Positions 52,849 to 62,634 are shown, counted from the stretch's first letter. The stretch is 64,000 nt of DNA from Acetatifactor aquisgranensis (GCF_943193215.1 NZ_CALPDH010000015.1:62001-126000); one strand, 5' to 3'. A program made the numbers and translations. Notes: generated from the sequence alone by a model not told the origin.

Positions 52849-53062
52849 GGTGTCAAAAGTCATCGCCCTGTTTGCAGGCATTGCCGCTCTGCGGAGAACA
52901 CCGGGCATTCCGGCGTGCTGTCCCTGCTGACAGCCCCGGAATGCCTGGCTTGGGGATGCAGATCTGGATGCCGGTCTCTCCTGTACGGATCTCCTCACCT
53001 CCTGCCGCCGCAGGCGCCCTGTCCGGGGAAAACGACTATGCTGCCCGGGAGCCTTCCCCGGT

Positions 53063-53395
53063 TCACGGTTCGTCCTCCCAGTATTCCTCCAGCCGCTCCA
53101 GCGCGGCCTGGACTTCCGCGTCCCCCTGTTCGGCGGCCTTTTCATACCATTCCGTGGCCGCATACACATCCGGCTCCACGCCCCTTCCGGTTTCGTAGCA
53201 TAATCCCAGGTTGTACTGGGCGGTAACGGAGCCCTGCACGGCTGCCTTGGCGAACCACAGGGCAGCCTTCCGGTCGTCCTGCGCCACGCCGTTGCCTGTG
53301 ATGTAGGCGATGCCCGGGTTGAGCTGTGCCTGCATATGCCCCTGGGCTGCCGCCTTCGCGTACCATACCGCGGCCTGGGCGCTGTCCTGCTCCAC
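53063..53395 (-). pseudogene. Sel1-repeat protein remnant
   Basis: About 110 residues with two to three Sel1-like repeats (AAVWYAKAAAQGHMQAQLN, AALWFAKAAVQGSVTAQYNL, ATEWYEKAAEQGDAEVQ). In-frame TAA lies at 53405-53407 just ahead of GYGVEQDSAQ, so the normal N-terminal repeats are missing. The only start is a GTG without a ribosome site. It is probably the tail of a decayed gene; such helical repeats mediate protein contacts. Confidence 0.6.
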
Positions 53396-53604
53396 GCCGT
53401 ATCCTTATTCTCACAGACGATTTCCCCGCCCTCATTTTTCCTGGCGCCGCAGAGCCCCGTCTGTCCGGGGGCAAGACTACAGTGTGTATGCAAACCTGAC
53501 ACCCCCTGCGTTGGAAATGCCGCTTTCGGCGGCACATACAGCAGAAAAGCATTTCTGCTGTCAGCAACAATTGGCGCAGCCGGAAGAATGCCCTCCGGCA
53601 CATC

Positions 53605-54123
53605 TCACAGCACTTTAGCATAGATATAGCTGTCAAAGCGCACGTCCATATGATACTTGCCAAATTCCGCCCGCCTCTCCACAGCAAACCCGAATTTCCG
53701 CAGCAGGGCATTGGACGCAAGGTTCCCCACCGCCACCTCTGCCGTCACCTTCTCTCCGCCCCTGGCCCTGATCCACTCCATCGCCAGCCCAAGGGCTTCG
53801 CTGCCATAGCCGCTTTTCCAGTGCTTCCTGTGGATGCAGTAGCCGATATCATACACTTTTTCCCTTTCATCGGGAAACATGCAGAAGGATCCCACGGGTT
53901 CCCCTGTGTCCGCAAGCTCGATGACAAGATAATATCCCAGCTGGCTCTCCCCGAGGGTGTCCAGCGCTTTCTGATAAGCCTGGTCCACATACTCCGCGGT
54001 AGGATCGCTCATATATTTCCCGTTTTCTTCATGGAACCACATGCCCGTCAGAAACTCCAGGTCGGACTTCTCATAATTGCGGACAAGGATCCGCTCCCCC
54101 CGCATGGGGTTGTCTATCCTCAT
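53605..54123 (-). CDS. GNAT-family N-acetyltransferase
   Basis: 172 residues from the ATG at 54123, preceded by GGAGGAGG and overlapping the esterase stop as ATGA. RILVRNYEKSDLEFLTGMW, YDIGYCIHRKHWKSGYGSEA (acetyl-CoA loop, variant of Q/RxxGxG/A) and LASNALLRKFGFAVERR follow the RimJ/RimL-type GNAT order. It transfers an acetyl group from acetyl-CoA to an amine; substrate unknown. Confidence 0.8.
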   Translation of the reverse strand: MRIDNPMRGERILVRNYEKSDLEFLTGMWFHEENGKYMSDPTAEYVDQAYQKALDTLGESQLGYYLVIELADTGEPVGSFCMFPDEREKVYDIGYCIHRKHWKSGYGSEALGLAMEWIRARGGEKVTAEVAVGNLASNALLRKFGFAVERRAEFGKYHMDVRFDSYIYAKVL

Positions 54124-54827
54124 AAGTCTTCCTCCTCCCAGCCCGGAATCCGAAGCGTCCGGATATAGGCCGCAAGCTCCCCTGCCATCTCCTCTGCCTC
54201 CGGTATCCGCAGATGCCCCGGGGTGCCTGCGCCGTTCCTTCTGAACGTATATTTCGTAATCCTCCCGTCCAGCAGGGCGATCCCGCCCTGGGCGATGTCG
54301 TGTATCTGGGCATCCAGCTTCCTGGCCGTCATCCAGGCGCAGGAATACCAGCTGTTGGAATATTCCCAATTGTGGACCGGATCCGGCTTTCCCACGTACT
54401 CCACCGCCTCCGACACCTCCCCGGCGGACACTGAGTCTCCGTACACCTCCATCCTCCGCTTCGGGTTCTCCCTGGCGGGCAGCAGCCGTTCCCCCTCCCC
54501 GATCTCCAGCCCCAGAAAGACCATCTCATGACAGGCGTCCTGGCGCTTGAACAGCAGGAGCTCATGCTCTCCGCCGTCTTTTATCGGAATTTCGCATTCC
54601 GTCGTCCCATCCTCCGGAAGCCGCAGGACGGACTGCTCTCCGTCCAGAAGATATCCCAGGAAATTGTCCCAGTAGGCATGGCGGTTCTCCACATGCACCT
54701 TCAGCACCTGGCCCGTAAACCTGACCGACACGCTGGTGCAGGGAAAGATGAACACAGGGGCATGGCTGTGGCTCCAGTCGATTCTGCCGCTGTAGACCAG
54801 CAGGGGATTGTCCGGTTGTATTCTCAT
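54120..54827 (-). CDS. CE2-like carbohydrate esterase with an internal deletion
   Basis: 235 residues. Residues 1-115 form the jelly-roll domain of CE2 esterases (SVSVRFTGQVLKVHVENRHA). The SGNH nucleophile motif VYGDSVSAGE follows near 130, then NSWYSCAWMTARKLDAQIHD and GGIALLDG. The sequence then jumps to RNGAGTPGHLRIPEAEEMA, the C-terminal His block. About 100 residues that normally carry the GxND block are absent, although the frame stays open. It was an acetyl-esterase for plant-type polysaccharide; activity is doubtful. Confidence 0.7.
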   Translation of the reverse strand: MRIQPDNPLLVYSGRIDWSHSHAPVFIFPCTSVSVRFTGQVLKVHVENRHAYWDNFLGYLLDGEQSVLRLPEDGTTECEIPIKDGGEHELLLFKRQDACHEMVFLGLEIGEGERLLPARENPKRRMEVYGDSVSAGEVSEAVEYVGKPDPVHNWEYSNSWYSCAWMTARKLDAQIHDIAQGGIALLDGRITKYTFRRNGAGTPGHLRIPEAEEMAGELAAYIRTLRIPGWEEEDL

Positions 54828-54883
54828 TTTGTCTTCCTCCCTTGATCAATCGCTATAGGGCATCGCAAATTGCTCTCTCCTAA

Positions 54884-56698
54884 CTATTTTACCAGAAATC
54901 CCCCGCCATGTACATCTAAAAAATTATCCCTGCCGCAATACAGCCACCCCCCATCCATAGGCGGCAGCTCTTCTCCCCTGGTGAGGTAAAACCGGTCATA
55001 CCGCATCCCCGAAGCCATACTGTACACGTCAAGGACATGCTCTCCTGCTCCAACCACAAGCCGTACCACTGGCACCCACTGGTAAATCTGTTCCGCCTCG
55101 TAGCGGAACATGCTTCCGCGATTATACAGCTCCTTCCTTGGAATCATATTTCCATCTAAACCTATACGGTATGCCGACTCCTCTATATAATTGAACTTGG
55201 TCAGCATCCACAATCTGTAGCTGCCGCCCTCGCAGCAAAACCGATAATGCATCGCCGGCGCCTCCGCAGAATCTTCCCATTTCAGCTCCGGCCGCCTCAC
55301 ATAAAGACACAGTCCGCTCCTTCCAAAGGATTCCCCGGCGCAGTGGCGCCATAAGTCAGAGGTGACCCAGGCAAATCGGCTCCCGGCCAGCGCCGCAGCC
55401 GCGTCAATCCGAACCGCGCCCTCATGTTCTTCAAATATCCTGTTGCCCTGCTCCAGATACCAGACCGGCTCAATACAGTCTCCATATACTTCCGCCTGAA
55501 CATTCCTGCCGACTTTTACAATAGTATCTCCCATCTCCGTGGCCACATACTCCAGCGCTCTGGGCTTCAGCCAGATGTCACCGTAAAAATCTCTGCACCA
55601 GCTTTCCGTATCCCATTCTTCCGGAAGCCTCTGACAGTTTCCGGACAACAAACCGGCAAGATTGTTCTCTTTACGAGGTTCTGTATAGATTACCAGCCTT
55701 GAAAATGCGAAATAGGCATCCATGGCATGCAGCTCCAGCCGATGCCGCCCTCCCTTTGCCAACTCCAGTTCCAGATAAAGGCGGTCTACATTATTCAGCA
55801 CATTCTTCTTCCAATTCCCTTTCCACTCATCGTTGGAAAAGGACTCCATAACCTGCACCGGCCCTCCGTCCAGAGATACCCCGATACGAATCCGCCCTGT
55901 GGAGTTCAGGGAAGGAAAGCGATGGAGTTCCAGCAGACAGCTGCCCGCCCGGGAAATATCGAAGAAATACGCCAATGGCTTTCCAGCCCCGGCCAAATCC
56001 GCCCTTTCCCGGCTGCAGACTTCCACCAAATTGCCCCGGCTTCTTCCCAGTCTTCTTATCACCCGGAACGCCTCATTCTCCCCAAGGCCCAGGGCGCTGT
56101 CCGCCTCTATCGCGATCAGTCCGTCCTCCTCCGACGGCACAGCCGGACAGATATCCGCGGAACCGCCCACATCCTGCGTCTTCCCGCATCCATCCGCCCT
56201 GTCCCTTCCATCGAATCCGCTGACAGGAAGAGCCAGGCTCGGACTCCGGACAGCCTGCTCTGAAACCGGAACAATCCGAACCGGGATACACACAGTCCTG
56301 CCCTCTCCCACGCTTTCCACCAGAATCTCTCCCTGCCGCTCCATACCGGGACCGCAAGGCCTTAAGCAGACCCGCAGCTCCGTCCCCGCCTCCGCTTTCA
56401 GGCAATGGGGCGCAAATGCCGCAGGCTCCCCACTCCCGGCCAGATCCGCACCGGCAATCTCCAGCCATTCCGGCACCTGTACCTGAACCTCCAGTTTCCC
56501 TCCGCCGGTATTCCCGATTTCAATCCACTTCTCCTGAACCTGACCGAAAACCAGCTCCCCCGCTTCATTCCACACATCTACCCGCATCCGCGGCGTTCCC
56601 GATATGGCGAGGGGCGGCGTACAGACGGGCATCATGGCGGCCCGCGGCGGCGGATACCCCTCCGGATTGAGGATCCCGTCCCATTTCCCCTCCGCCAT
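54884..56698 (-). CDS. C-terminal part of a GH115-type alpha-glucuronidase (catalytic domain missing)
   Basis: 604 residues beginning GKWDGILNPEGYPPP, a motif that lies well inside GH115 proteins. The IEAD...VIRRLGRSRGNLVEV, YFFDISRAGSCLLELHRFPS, and LELELAKGGRHRLELHAMDA segments match the GH115 C-terminal beta domain. A further 250-residue beta-rich part follows. The N-terminal barrel, some 400 residues, is absent, the start has no good ribosome site, and only 10 bp separate it from the preceding gene. I read it as a 5'-truncated remnant of an enzyme removing glucuronic acid from xylan. Confidence 0.55.
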   Translation of the reverse strand: MAEGKWDGILNPEGYPPPRAAMMPVCTPPLAISGTPRMRVDVWNEAGELVFGQVQEKWIEIGNTGGGKLEVQVQVPEWLEIAGADLAGSGEPAAFAPHCLKAEAGTELRVCLRPCGPGMERQGEILVESVGEGRTVCIPVRIVPVSEQAVRSPSLALPVSGFDGRDRADGCGKTQDVGGSADICPAVPSEEDGLIAIEADSALGLGENEAFRVIRRLGRSRGNLVEVCSRERADLAGAGKPLAYFFDISRAGSCLLELHRFPSLNSTGRIRIGVSLDGGPVQVMESFSNDEWKGNWKKNVLNNVDRLYLELELAKGGRHRLELHAMDAYFAFSRLVIYTEPRKENNLAGLLSGNCQRLPEEWDTESWCRDFYGDIWLKPRALEYVATEMGDTIVKVGRNVQAEVYGDCIEPVWYLEQGNRIFEEHEGAVRIDAAAALAGSRFAWVTSDLWRHCAGESFGRSGLCLYVRRPELKWEDSAEAPAMHYRFCCEGGSYRLWMLTKFNYIEESAYRIGLDGNMIPRKELYNRGSMFRYEAEQIYQWVPVVRLVVGAGEHVLDVYSMASGMRYDRFYLTRGEELPPMDGGWLYCGRDNFLDVHGGGFLVK

Positions 56699-56707
56699 GA
56701 CGGTTTC

Positions 56708-57721
56708 TTACCTGACCGCCTCCTTCGCCTGTTCTAAAGCAGCAATCACCCTGTCGCACCAGGCATCGAACGCCTTATCCTCTTTCCGGCACTCCTCATG
56801 GGCCATCACATACTCCACCGTCCTGCGCAGGCCCTCCTCGGCGCGGATGGCAGGACAAAAGCCCGGGACAGCCGCTTTCAGCTTGCGGTTGTCGAAGACC
56901 ACTGTATTCGCCTTGTCCCCGATCAGGCTCCCTGTAAAGTCATAAGGCCCCACCGCCGCCAGAAATTCCGAGGCCACATGATACGCTTTCAGTTCCACGC
57001 CCAGACAGTCCGCCACGATTCCATAAATCTGGTTCCAGGTCAGGGACTCGTCATTCGTAATCTGGAAAGCCTCCCCGATAGCGTGGGGATTCCCCATAAG
57101 GCCCAGAAATCCGTCCGCGAAATCTTCATTATAAGTAATGGTCCAAAGGGATGTGCCGTCGCCGGGAATGATGACCGGCTTTCCCTCCAGCATCCGCTTC
57201 AGCACCTGGAAGCTTCCATTGTCGCCATGCACCCCCACGGGCACTGACCGCTCGCTGTAGGTATGGCTTGGCCGGACAATGGTCACCGGGAAGCCTTTCT
57301 CCCGGTACATCTTCATCAGATATTCCTCGCAGGCAATCTTGTTCCTGGAGTATTCCCAGTAAGGATTTGCCAGGGACGTTCCCTCGTTTATCCGATAATC
57401 TTTCAACGGTTTATGGTATGCCGACGCGGAACTGATATACATGTACTGCCTGGTCCTGCCCGCAAACAGGCGATAATCCCTCTCCACCTGCTCCGGTACG
57501 AATCCGATGAAATCGCACACCACGTCAAACCGAAGTCCCTTCAGGGCTGCTGCGGCCGCTTTCTCGTCCCCGATGTCGCACCGGATCTGCCTTACATTAT
57601 CCGGCATCCCCTCACTCCTATTCCCCCGGTTCAGCAGATACAGCTCGTCCCCCCGCGCTGCCACCTTCCTGGTAATCGCGCCGCTGATTGTCCCCGTTCC
57701 TCCAATGAACAATACTTTCAT
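56708..57721 (-). CDS. NAD-dependent epimerase/dehydratase-like SDR protein
   Basis: 337 residues. GGTGTISGAITRKVAARGDE near residue 7 is the nucleotide-binding loop; ISSASAYHK near 95 and YSRNKIACEEYL near 125 give Ser, Tyr and Lys; IVRPSHTYSER follows. It belongs to the atypical extended SDR group common near polysaccharide-utilisation genes. Substrate unknown. It is the only apparently intact member of this small carbohydrate group. Confidence 0.75.
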   Translation of the reverse strand: MKVLFIGGTGTISGAITRKVAARGDELYLLNRGNRSEGMPDNVRQIRCDIGDEKAAAAALKGLRFDVVCDFIGFVPEQVERDYRLFAGRTRQYMYISSASAYHKPLKDYRINEGTSLANPYWEYSRNKIACEEYLMKMYREKGFPVTIVRPSHTYSERSVPVGVHGDNGSFQVLKRMLEGKPVIIPGDGTSLWTITYNEDFADGFLGLMGNPHAIGEAFQITNDESLTWNQIYGIVADCLGVELKAYHVASEFLAAVGPYDFTGSLIGDKANTVVFDNRKLKAAVPGFCPAIRAEEGLRRTVEYVMAHEECRKEDKAFDAWCDRVIAALEQAKEAVR

Positions 57722-58077
57722 ACCTTCTCCTCCGTTTCTGTCTTATCTGGTTTCTCCGGCCGAATCTCCAGGTCCCGCGCACCCGGCATCACCCTGTACC
57801 GAAATCCAGGCAGGGCTTTTGTGCCGGTTTCACGCCCCTGAATAAATTATAGCTGCCCGTCCGCCTTTCTTCAAGCCTGTCTTTGCGGAATCTTCCTCCG
57901 CGATACAGCCGAAGAAGTGCGTGCGCCAACTCACTATCTGCGGCAGGACCATGGATAGTAATGGGGAAACCATGCCCGGCCATACGGCCGCTCCGGCAAA
58001 GAAAGCCGGCCCGGAGGCAGGGGGCTTTGCGGAAACACCCGGGGATGCCCTTCCTGCCTGATGCAGCGCCCATATCT
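57722..58077. other. 356-bp stretch without a supported gene
   Basis: Open frames exist on the minus strand but none has a ribosome site or recognisable motifs. I see nothing definite here; it may contain gene debris linked to the insertion of the carbohydrate genes. Confidence 0.5.
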
Positions 58078-58464
58078 TCAGCTCAGCATCCCGCCCAGCA
58101 TCCCGCCGCCCGCGCACAGCGCCAGTGTGGTAAAAAATGAGCTCCCCACCTGCATATCTCCCTTGCCCGCCACAAGGGACATCACCGCCAGTATCAGGAA
58201 ATACGCGCCCCCCATCAAAAGCCCCCACAAAAACCGCCTGCTCTTCATCCGCTTTCCCGCGGCGAACCCGCTGAACAATGTGGCCACCACGTAAATCACG
58301 ATGATGGCGGCGGAAACCGTCCTCTCCCCGAGCCCGAACTTGTACAGCGCAAAGGCTAAAAGCGCCAGCAGCACCCCCGTAAGTATGTACGAAAAGAGCA
58401 GACTTTTCAGCAGAAACGCTACCGGTATCTCCTCCGTCCCCTGATTCCGATTCGTATGTTCCAT
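58078..58464 (-). CDS. TIGR04086-family membrane protein
   Basis: 128 residues with four membrane helices (LLFSYILTGVLLALLAFALY, VIYVVATLFSGFAAG, GLLMGGAYFLILAVMSLV, FTTLALCAGGGMLGGML), AGGAGG before the ATG. Proteins of this family normally sit beside the SCIFF peptide gene in Clostridia. Here the two are about 5.6 kb apart, separated by decayed carbohydrate genes. Function unknown. Confidence 0.75.
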   Translation of the reverse strand: MEHTNRNQGTEEIPVAFLLKSLLFSYILTGVLLALLAFALYKFGLGERTVSAAIIVIYVVATLFSGFAAGKRMKSRRFLWGLLMGGAYFLILAVMSLVAGKGDMQVGSSFFTTLALCAGGGMLGGMLS

Positions 58465-58553
58465 AGTTCCTCCTGTCCGACTAAGGCTTTGCCTGTTATC
58501 GGCCTTTAGTCTATAAACTTTTTATAAAATCATATGCATCCGTGTCCGATAAC

Positions 58554-58582
58554 TTGACAAACAGCCCTCTATTCTGTATATT
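58554..58582 (+). promoter_or_regulatory. Sigma-70-type promoter for the CorC/HlyC gene
   Basis: TTGACA (58554-58559), 17 bases, TATATT (58577-58582), about 80 bp before the TTG start at 58662, within a divergent intergenic region. Confidence 0.75.
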
Positions 58583-58661
58583 ATTTTTGATTACCATTGA
58601 CCATTATCGCGGCAGACGGCATCCAAGACCGCCTGTCAGTACGACAAAGGAGTGACTTTTT

Positions 58662-59960
58662 TTGGACGTTCCAGAAGGCATACAACTTATCGTTCTTCTC
58701 TTTCTGATTATCCTGTCAGGCTTCTTCTCCTCGGCAGAGACGGCTTTCAGCACGGTGAACCGCGTGCGCATGCGCACCCTTGAAGACGAGGGCAGCAGAC
58801 GCGCGGCAAAGGTGAACAAGATACTGGAAAGCTACAGTAAGATGTTGAGCACCGTTCTGATTGGCAACAACATCGTGAATCTGTCCACTTCTGCCCTGAC
58901 CACGACTATCGCCTTACAGTTCGGCATCCCGGTGGCTGCAGCAACCGGCGTCCTGACTCTGGTGATTCTGCTGGTAGGCGAAATCGTTCCCAAGACATGG
59001 GCCATGCTCTCCTCTGAAAAAATCGTCCTTGCCTACTGCGGCATCATCTACAGTCTGATGCAGGTCATGACGCCTGTCATCTTCGTGGTAGACAAAATGT
59101 CCAACGGCATCCTGCGCCTGCTGCACATCGATCCCAGCAAGAAAATCACTACCATGACCGAGGCGGAGCTGCGCACCTACGTGGACGTGAGCCATGAGAG
59201 CGGCGTCATTGAATCCGAGGAAAAGGAAATGATCTACAATGTGTTCGATTTCTCCGACGCGCTGGCCAAGGACATCATGGTGCCCAGAATCAATATGGTG
59301 ACCGTGGACGTGGACGCCACTTTCGAGGAAGTGCTGGCTACTTTCCGGGAGTCAATGTATACACGGTTTCCCGTATATCAGGAGGACAAGGACAATATCA
59401 TCGGTCTGATCAATATCAAGGACTTCATCCTTACGGAAGACGAGGAGCATTTCCATGTCAGGTCGATTCTCAGGGACGCCCATTTTACATACGAATATAA
59501 AAAAGTGGCGGATCTGCTCTATGAACTGCGGGAGAAGACCACCAGCGTCACTTTCGTGCTGAACGAATACGGCGCCACGGTAGGCATGATTACGCTGGAG
59601 GATCTGCTGGAGGAAATCGTCGGTGAGATTCGGGACGAGTACGACGAGGACGAGGAGGAATACATCCAGGAGCTGGCGGAGCGCACTTATCTGGTGGAGG
59701 GCAGCATGAAGCTGGACGACATCAACGATGAGCTGGATACAGAGCTGGACAGCGAGGACTATGACTCCATCGGCGGCATCATCATCGAGAGCCTGGACAG
59801 ACTGCCCGAGGACGGCGAAGAAGTCACCCTGGAAAACGGCATCCGCCTGAAAGTCCAGGGCATCGAGCAGAACCGCATCGTCAAGGTGCTGATGACTCTC
59901 CCCGAAAAATCGGAGAACGAGGAAGACAGCCAGGAGGACAAGGAGGAATCCGAAGACTGA
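58662..59960 (+). CDS. CorC/HlyC (CNNM-type) transporter-associated protein with CBS pair
   Basis: 432 residues from a TTG at 58662 behind AAAGGAG. The DUF21 membrane domain (LIILSGFFSSAETAFSTVNR, VLTLVILLVGEIVPKTWAM) covers residues 1-185. Two CBS motifs follow (MVPRINMVTVDVDATFEEVL; FTYEYKKVADLLYELREKTT), then a CorC_HlyC domain near 330-415 (LVEGSMKLDDINDELDTELD). Such proteins take part in magnesium or cobalt export; the old haemolysin name is historical. The tail is acidic. It converges on pstB with one base between the stops. Confidence 0.85.
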   Translation: MDVPEGIQLIVLLFLIILSGFFSSAETAFSTVNRVRMRTLEDEGSRRAAKVNKILESYSKMLSTVLIGNNIVNLSTSALTTTIALQFGIPVAAATGVLTLVILLVGEIVPKTWAMLSSEKIVLAYCGIIYSLMQVMTPVIFVVDKMSNGILRLLHIDPSKKITTMTEAELRTYVDVSHESGVIESEEKEMIYNVFDFSDALAKDIMVPRINMVTVDVDATFEEVLATFRESMYTRFPVYQEDKDNIIGLINIKDFILTEDEEHFHVRSILRDAHFTYEYKKVADLLYELREKTTSVTFVLNEYGATVGMITLEDLLEEIVGEIRDEYDEDEEEYIQELAERTYLVEGSMKLDDINDELDTELDSEDYDSIGGIIIESLDRLPEDGEEVTLENGIRLKVQGIEQNRIVKVLMTLPEKSENEEDSQEDKEESED

Positions 59961-59961
59961 G

Positions 59962-60720
59962 TCATCCGAAACGTCCCATAACATACATTTTCGTGCGCCT
60001 GTCTTTCGGCCACCTGAACAGGCTGTCAGTGCTGCCGAATTCCACCACCTCTCCCGCAAGGAAGAAAGCCGTGTAATCCGACACCCTGGCAGCCTGCTGC
60101 ATATTGTGGGTGACGATGACCAGCGTATAGTTCTCCCGCAGCTTTTTTATCAATTCTTCTATTTTTCCGGCAGAAACCGGATCCAGGGCCGAGGTCGGCT
60201 CGTCTAACAGCAGCACCTCCGGTTCCACAGCCAGAGCCCTTGCGATGCACAGCCGCTGCTGCTGCCCGCCTGACAGCCCCAGGGCGGGTTTTTTCAGCCT
60301 GTCCTTCACTTCATCGAAAATAGCGGCTCCCCGCAGGGCATGCTCCACTTTTGCTTCCAGCTGCCCTTTATCCTTCACGCCCTGGAGCCTGGGACCGTAG
60401 GCCACATTATCGCAGATGCTCATGGGAAAGGGATTGGGCTGCTGGAACACCATGCCCACCCGCCTGCGCAGGCAGGTGACATCCACCCTCTCGTCATAGA
60501 TATCCTCTCCGTCCAGAAGCACTTTCCCCTCAATGCGCACATGCTCCGCCAGGTCGTTCATCCTGTTGAGGCATTTCAGGAAAGTGGATTTTCCGCAGCC
60601 GCTTGGCCCTATCAGAGCCGTGACCTTTTTCTCCCTGATTTCCATATCCACGCTCTTCAGCGCCTGATTCCCGCCGTAATAAAGGTTCAGGCCCCTTACC
60701 GATATCTTGCTGTGGTCCAT
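59962..60720 (-). CDS. pstB: Phosphate ABC transporter ATP-binding protein
   Basis: 252 residues from the ATG at 60720 (GGAG upstream). Walker A GPSGCGKSTFLKCLNRMNDL near 35, signature LSGGQQQRLCIARAL near 145, Walker B VLLLDEPTSALDP and the His switch IVTHNMQQAARVSD are all present. It powers uptake of phosphate through PstCA. It is the last gene of the minus-strand pst operon; no phoU follows. Confidence 0.95.
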   Translation of the reverse strand: MDHSKISVRGLNLYYGGNQALKSVDMEIREKKVTALIGPSGCGKSTFLKCLNRMNDLAEHVRIEGKVLLDGEDIYDERVDVTCLRRRVGMVFQQPNPFPMSICDNVAYGPRLQGVKDKGQLEAKVEHALRGAAIFDEVKDRLKKPALGLSGGQQQRLCIARALAVEPEVLLLDEPTSALDPVSAGKIEELIKKLRENYTLVIVTHNMQQAARVSDYTAFFLAGEVVEFGSTDSLFRWPKDRRTKMYVMGRFG

Positions 60721-60736
60721 CTCTCCAAACCCCCAT

Positions 60737-61636
60737 CTAATCCCTTTGGCAGTCATCCGTCCTGCCGGCGCATACCAGCTTCACCAGAAAGTTCATCAGC
60801 AGCGCCATCAGAACCAGGACGCAGCCGATGCCGAAAGCCGTCTCATATTCCCCATTCTGCATCTGCAGATACAGTTCCACTGCCAGAGTCCCGCCGGGCT
60901 GAAAAATTTTTTCATATAATAAGGACAGATCTCTGCCCAGACTTCCCCCGAATCCGGGCAGAAGCCTGGCGCTGCCCGCCGTAAAAAGCAGGGCCGCCGA
61001 TTCCCCTACAATGCGCCCCACTGCCAGGATGATTCCTGTCAGGATTCCGGGCATGGCCGTGGGCAGCAGGATGGTGCGGATCAGATGCCATTTCGGAGCA
61101 CCCAGCCCCAGAGCCCCACATCGATAGCCCTCCGGCACCGTATCCAGCGCCCGCTGGGTGTTGCGCACAATGAGGGGCAGCACCATCAGGGCCAGCGTCA
61201 GGGAGCCGTTCAGCAGCGAATATCCCATCCCCAGCACATTCCCGAAGAACACCATGCCAAAGAGTCCGAATATCACAGAGGGAATCCCCGCCAGAATCTC
61301 CGTGGCGAATTCGATAAACCGTATCAATCTGCCCGGTTTAGCGTATTCGCTCAGGTAGATTGCCGCCCCTGTTCCCACAGGCACTGCCACCACAAGGGAG
61401 AGCACGATGACATACAGCGTATTCAAAAGGCTGCCCGCAATGCCCACCGTCCCTCTCCACAGGCTGGTGACAGAGGTAAGAAAGCGGAGACTCAAGACCC
61501 TGAACCCCCTGAAAAATATGTACCCGATGATCCCTAGCAGCAGAAATACCGAAAAATAGGCCGCACCATAGACTGCCGCCCACAGGAACAATTCCGCCGG
61601 TTTTCTCCTTTTCTGATAAAGTGTCTTCTGCGTCAT
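60737..61636 (-). CDS. pstA: Phosphate ABC transporter permease
   Basis: 299 residues, six membrane helices. The permease loop ALGLGAPKWHLIRTILLPTA near residue 195 is the EAA motif that contacts PstB; IPSVIFGLFGMVFFGN near 115 is typical of PstA. The start overlaps the pstC stop as ATGA. Confidence 0.95.
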   Translation of the reverse strand: MTQKTLYQKRRKPAELFLWAAVYGAAYFSVFLLLGIIGYIFFRGFRVLSLRFLTSVTSLWRGTVGIAGSLLNTLYVIVLSLVVAVPVGTGAAIYLSEYAKPGRLIRFIEFATEILAGIPSVIFGLFGMVFFGNVLGMGYSLLNGSLTLALMVLPLIVRNTQRALDTVPEGYRCGALGLGAPKWHLIRTILLPTAMPGILTGIILAVGRIVGESAALLFTAGSARLLPGFGGSLGRDLSLLYEKIFQPGGTLAVELYLQMQNGEYETAFGIGCVLVLMALLMNFLVKLVCAGRTDDCQRD

Positions 61637-62634
61637 TTTCTTCCTCCATGAACTCCTTTGCTTTTCACTCTCTTTTCACCGAACGATATCCCGGTCCACC
61701 CCTGCCCAACGTCCGTCCGGCCGCCCCTTAAAATCCGCGTCAGCCACAGATTCAGCATCATGATGAAAGCGAACAGCACAAGGCCTATAGTAAACAGCAC
61801 CTGCCTGTGAAGGCCGTGGGCATATCCCATCTCCCCCACCACGGCCGTAGTCAGGAACCTGACAGAGCTGAAAGGGAATGGCATATTGACGCTTCCCCCG
61901 GAGACCAAAGTAATCGCCATAGCCTCTCCCACAGCCCTGCCTATGCCCAGCACCACCGCTGTGGCAATGCCGGGACCGGCGGCAGGCAGCACAGCCAGAA
62001 AGCAGGTCTGTGCCCGGGATGCCCCCAACGCCAGAGAGGCCTCTCTGACAGAGGGCTTCACCGCCCGGATGGAGGCCTCGCTGATGCTGATTACCGTGGG
62101 CAGCATCATCACTGCCAGCACGATGGCGGCGGAGAGCAGGTTCGCCCCTCCCGTAAACCGGTGGGTACTGGAGCCTGCAAATATGCGCCGTTCCAGCCTG
62201 TACATCCAGGGATTCAGCAGATAGACGCCCAGCAGCCCATAGATGACGGAGGGAATCCCCGCCAGCAGCTCCACAGTGCCCCCTACCAGCCCTGTCGTCC
62301 GTTTCCCCGGCGTTTCCGCCAGGAAAACCGCCGTCAGCACACCCAGCGGGATACCTATGAGAGACGCCAGCAGGGTGCCCACAACGGATGTCAATATCAC
62401 ATACAGGATTCCGAACCGGGGCTTGGCGGCGACAGGGCTCCACTGGGTGCCCAGCAGGATTTCCGCAAGTCCGACCCGCCTGATTGCCGGTATGCCGCTT
62501 TTCAGCATATAGACCGTGATGGCTGATACCGCCAGGAGCGCAAAGGCGGCGCAGACTGTGCACAGAGTCTGCGCCGCTGCTTCCTGCGCTGCTCTTCGCT
62601 TCCGACGTTTTATTTCAGATATGTCTCTTTCCAT
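61633..62634 (-). CDS. pstC: Phosphate ABC transporter permease
   Basis: 333 residues with a 25-residue basic N-terminus and six helices. LLAGIPSVIYGLLGVYLLNP and the EAA loop ASLALGASRAQTCFLAVLPA identify PstC. GGGAGA precedes the ATG. Pairs with PstA. Confidence 0.95.
   Translation of the reverse strand: MERDISEIKRRKRRAAQEAAAQTLCTVCAAFALLAVSAITVYMLKSGIPAIRRVGLAEILLGTQWSPVAAKPRFGILYVILTSVVGTLLASLIGIPLGVLTAVFLAETPGKRTTGLVGGTVELLAGIPSVIYGLLGVYLLNPWMYRLERRIFAGSSTHRFTGGANLLSAAIVLAVMMLPTVISISEASIRAVKPSVREASLALGASRAQTCFLAVLPAAGPGIATAVVLGIGRAVGEAMAITLVSGGSVNMPFPFSSVRFLTTAVVGEMGYAHGLHRQVLFTIGLVLFAFIMMLNLWLTRILRGGRTDVGQGWTGISFGEKRVKSKGVHGGRK

Noticed and set aside
53142..53720. Minus-strand frame overlapping the Sel1 remnant
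   Set aside because: Alternative frame of the same repeats with Arg/Gly-rich composition and no start signal.
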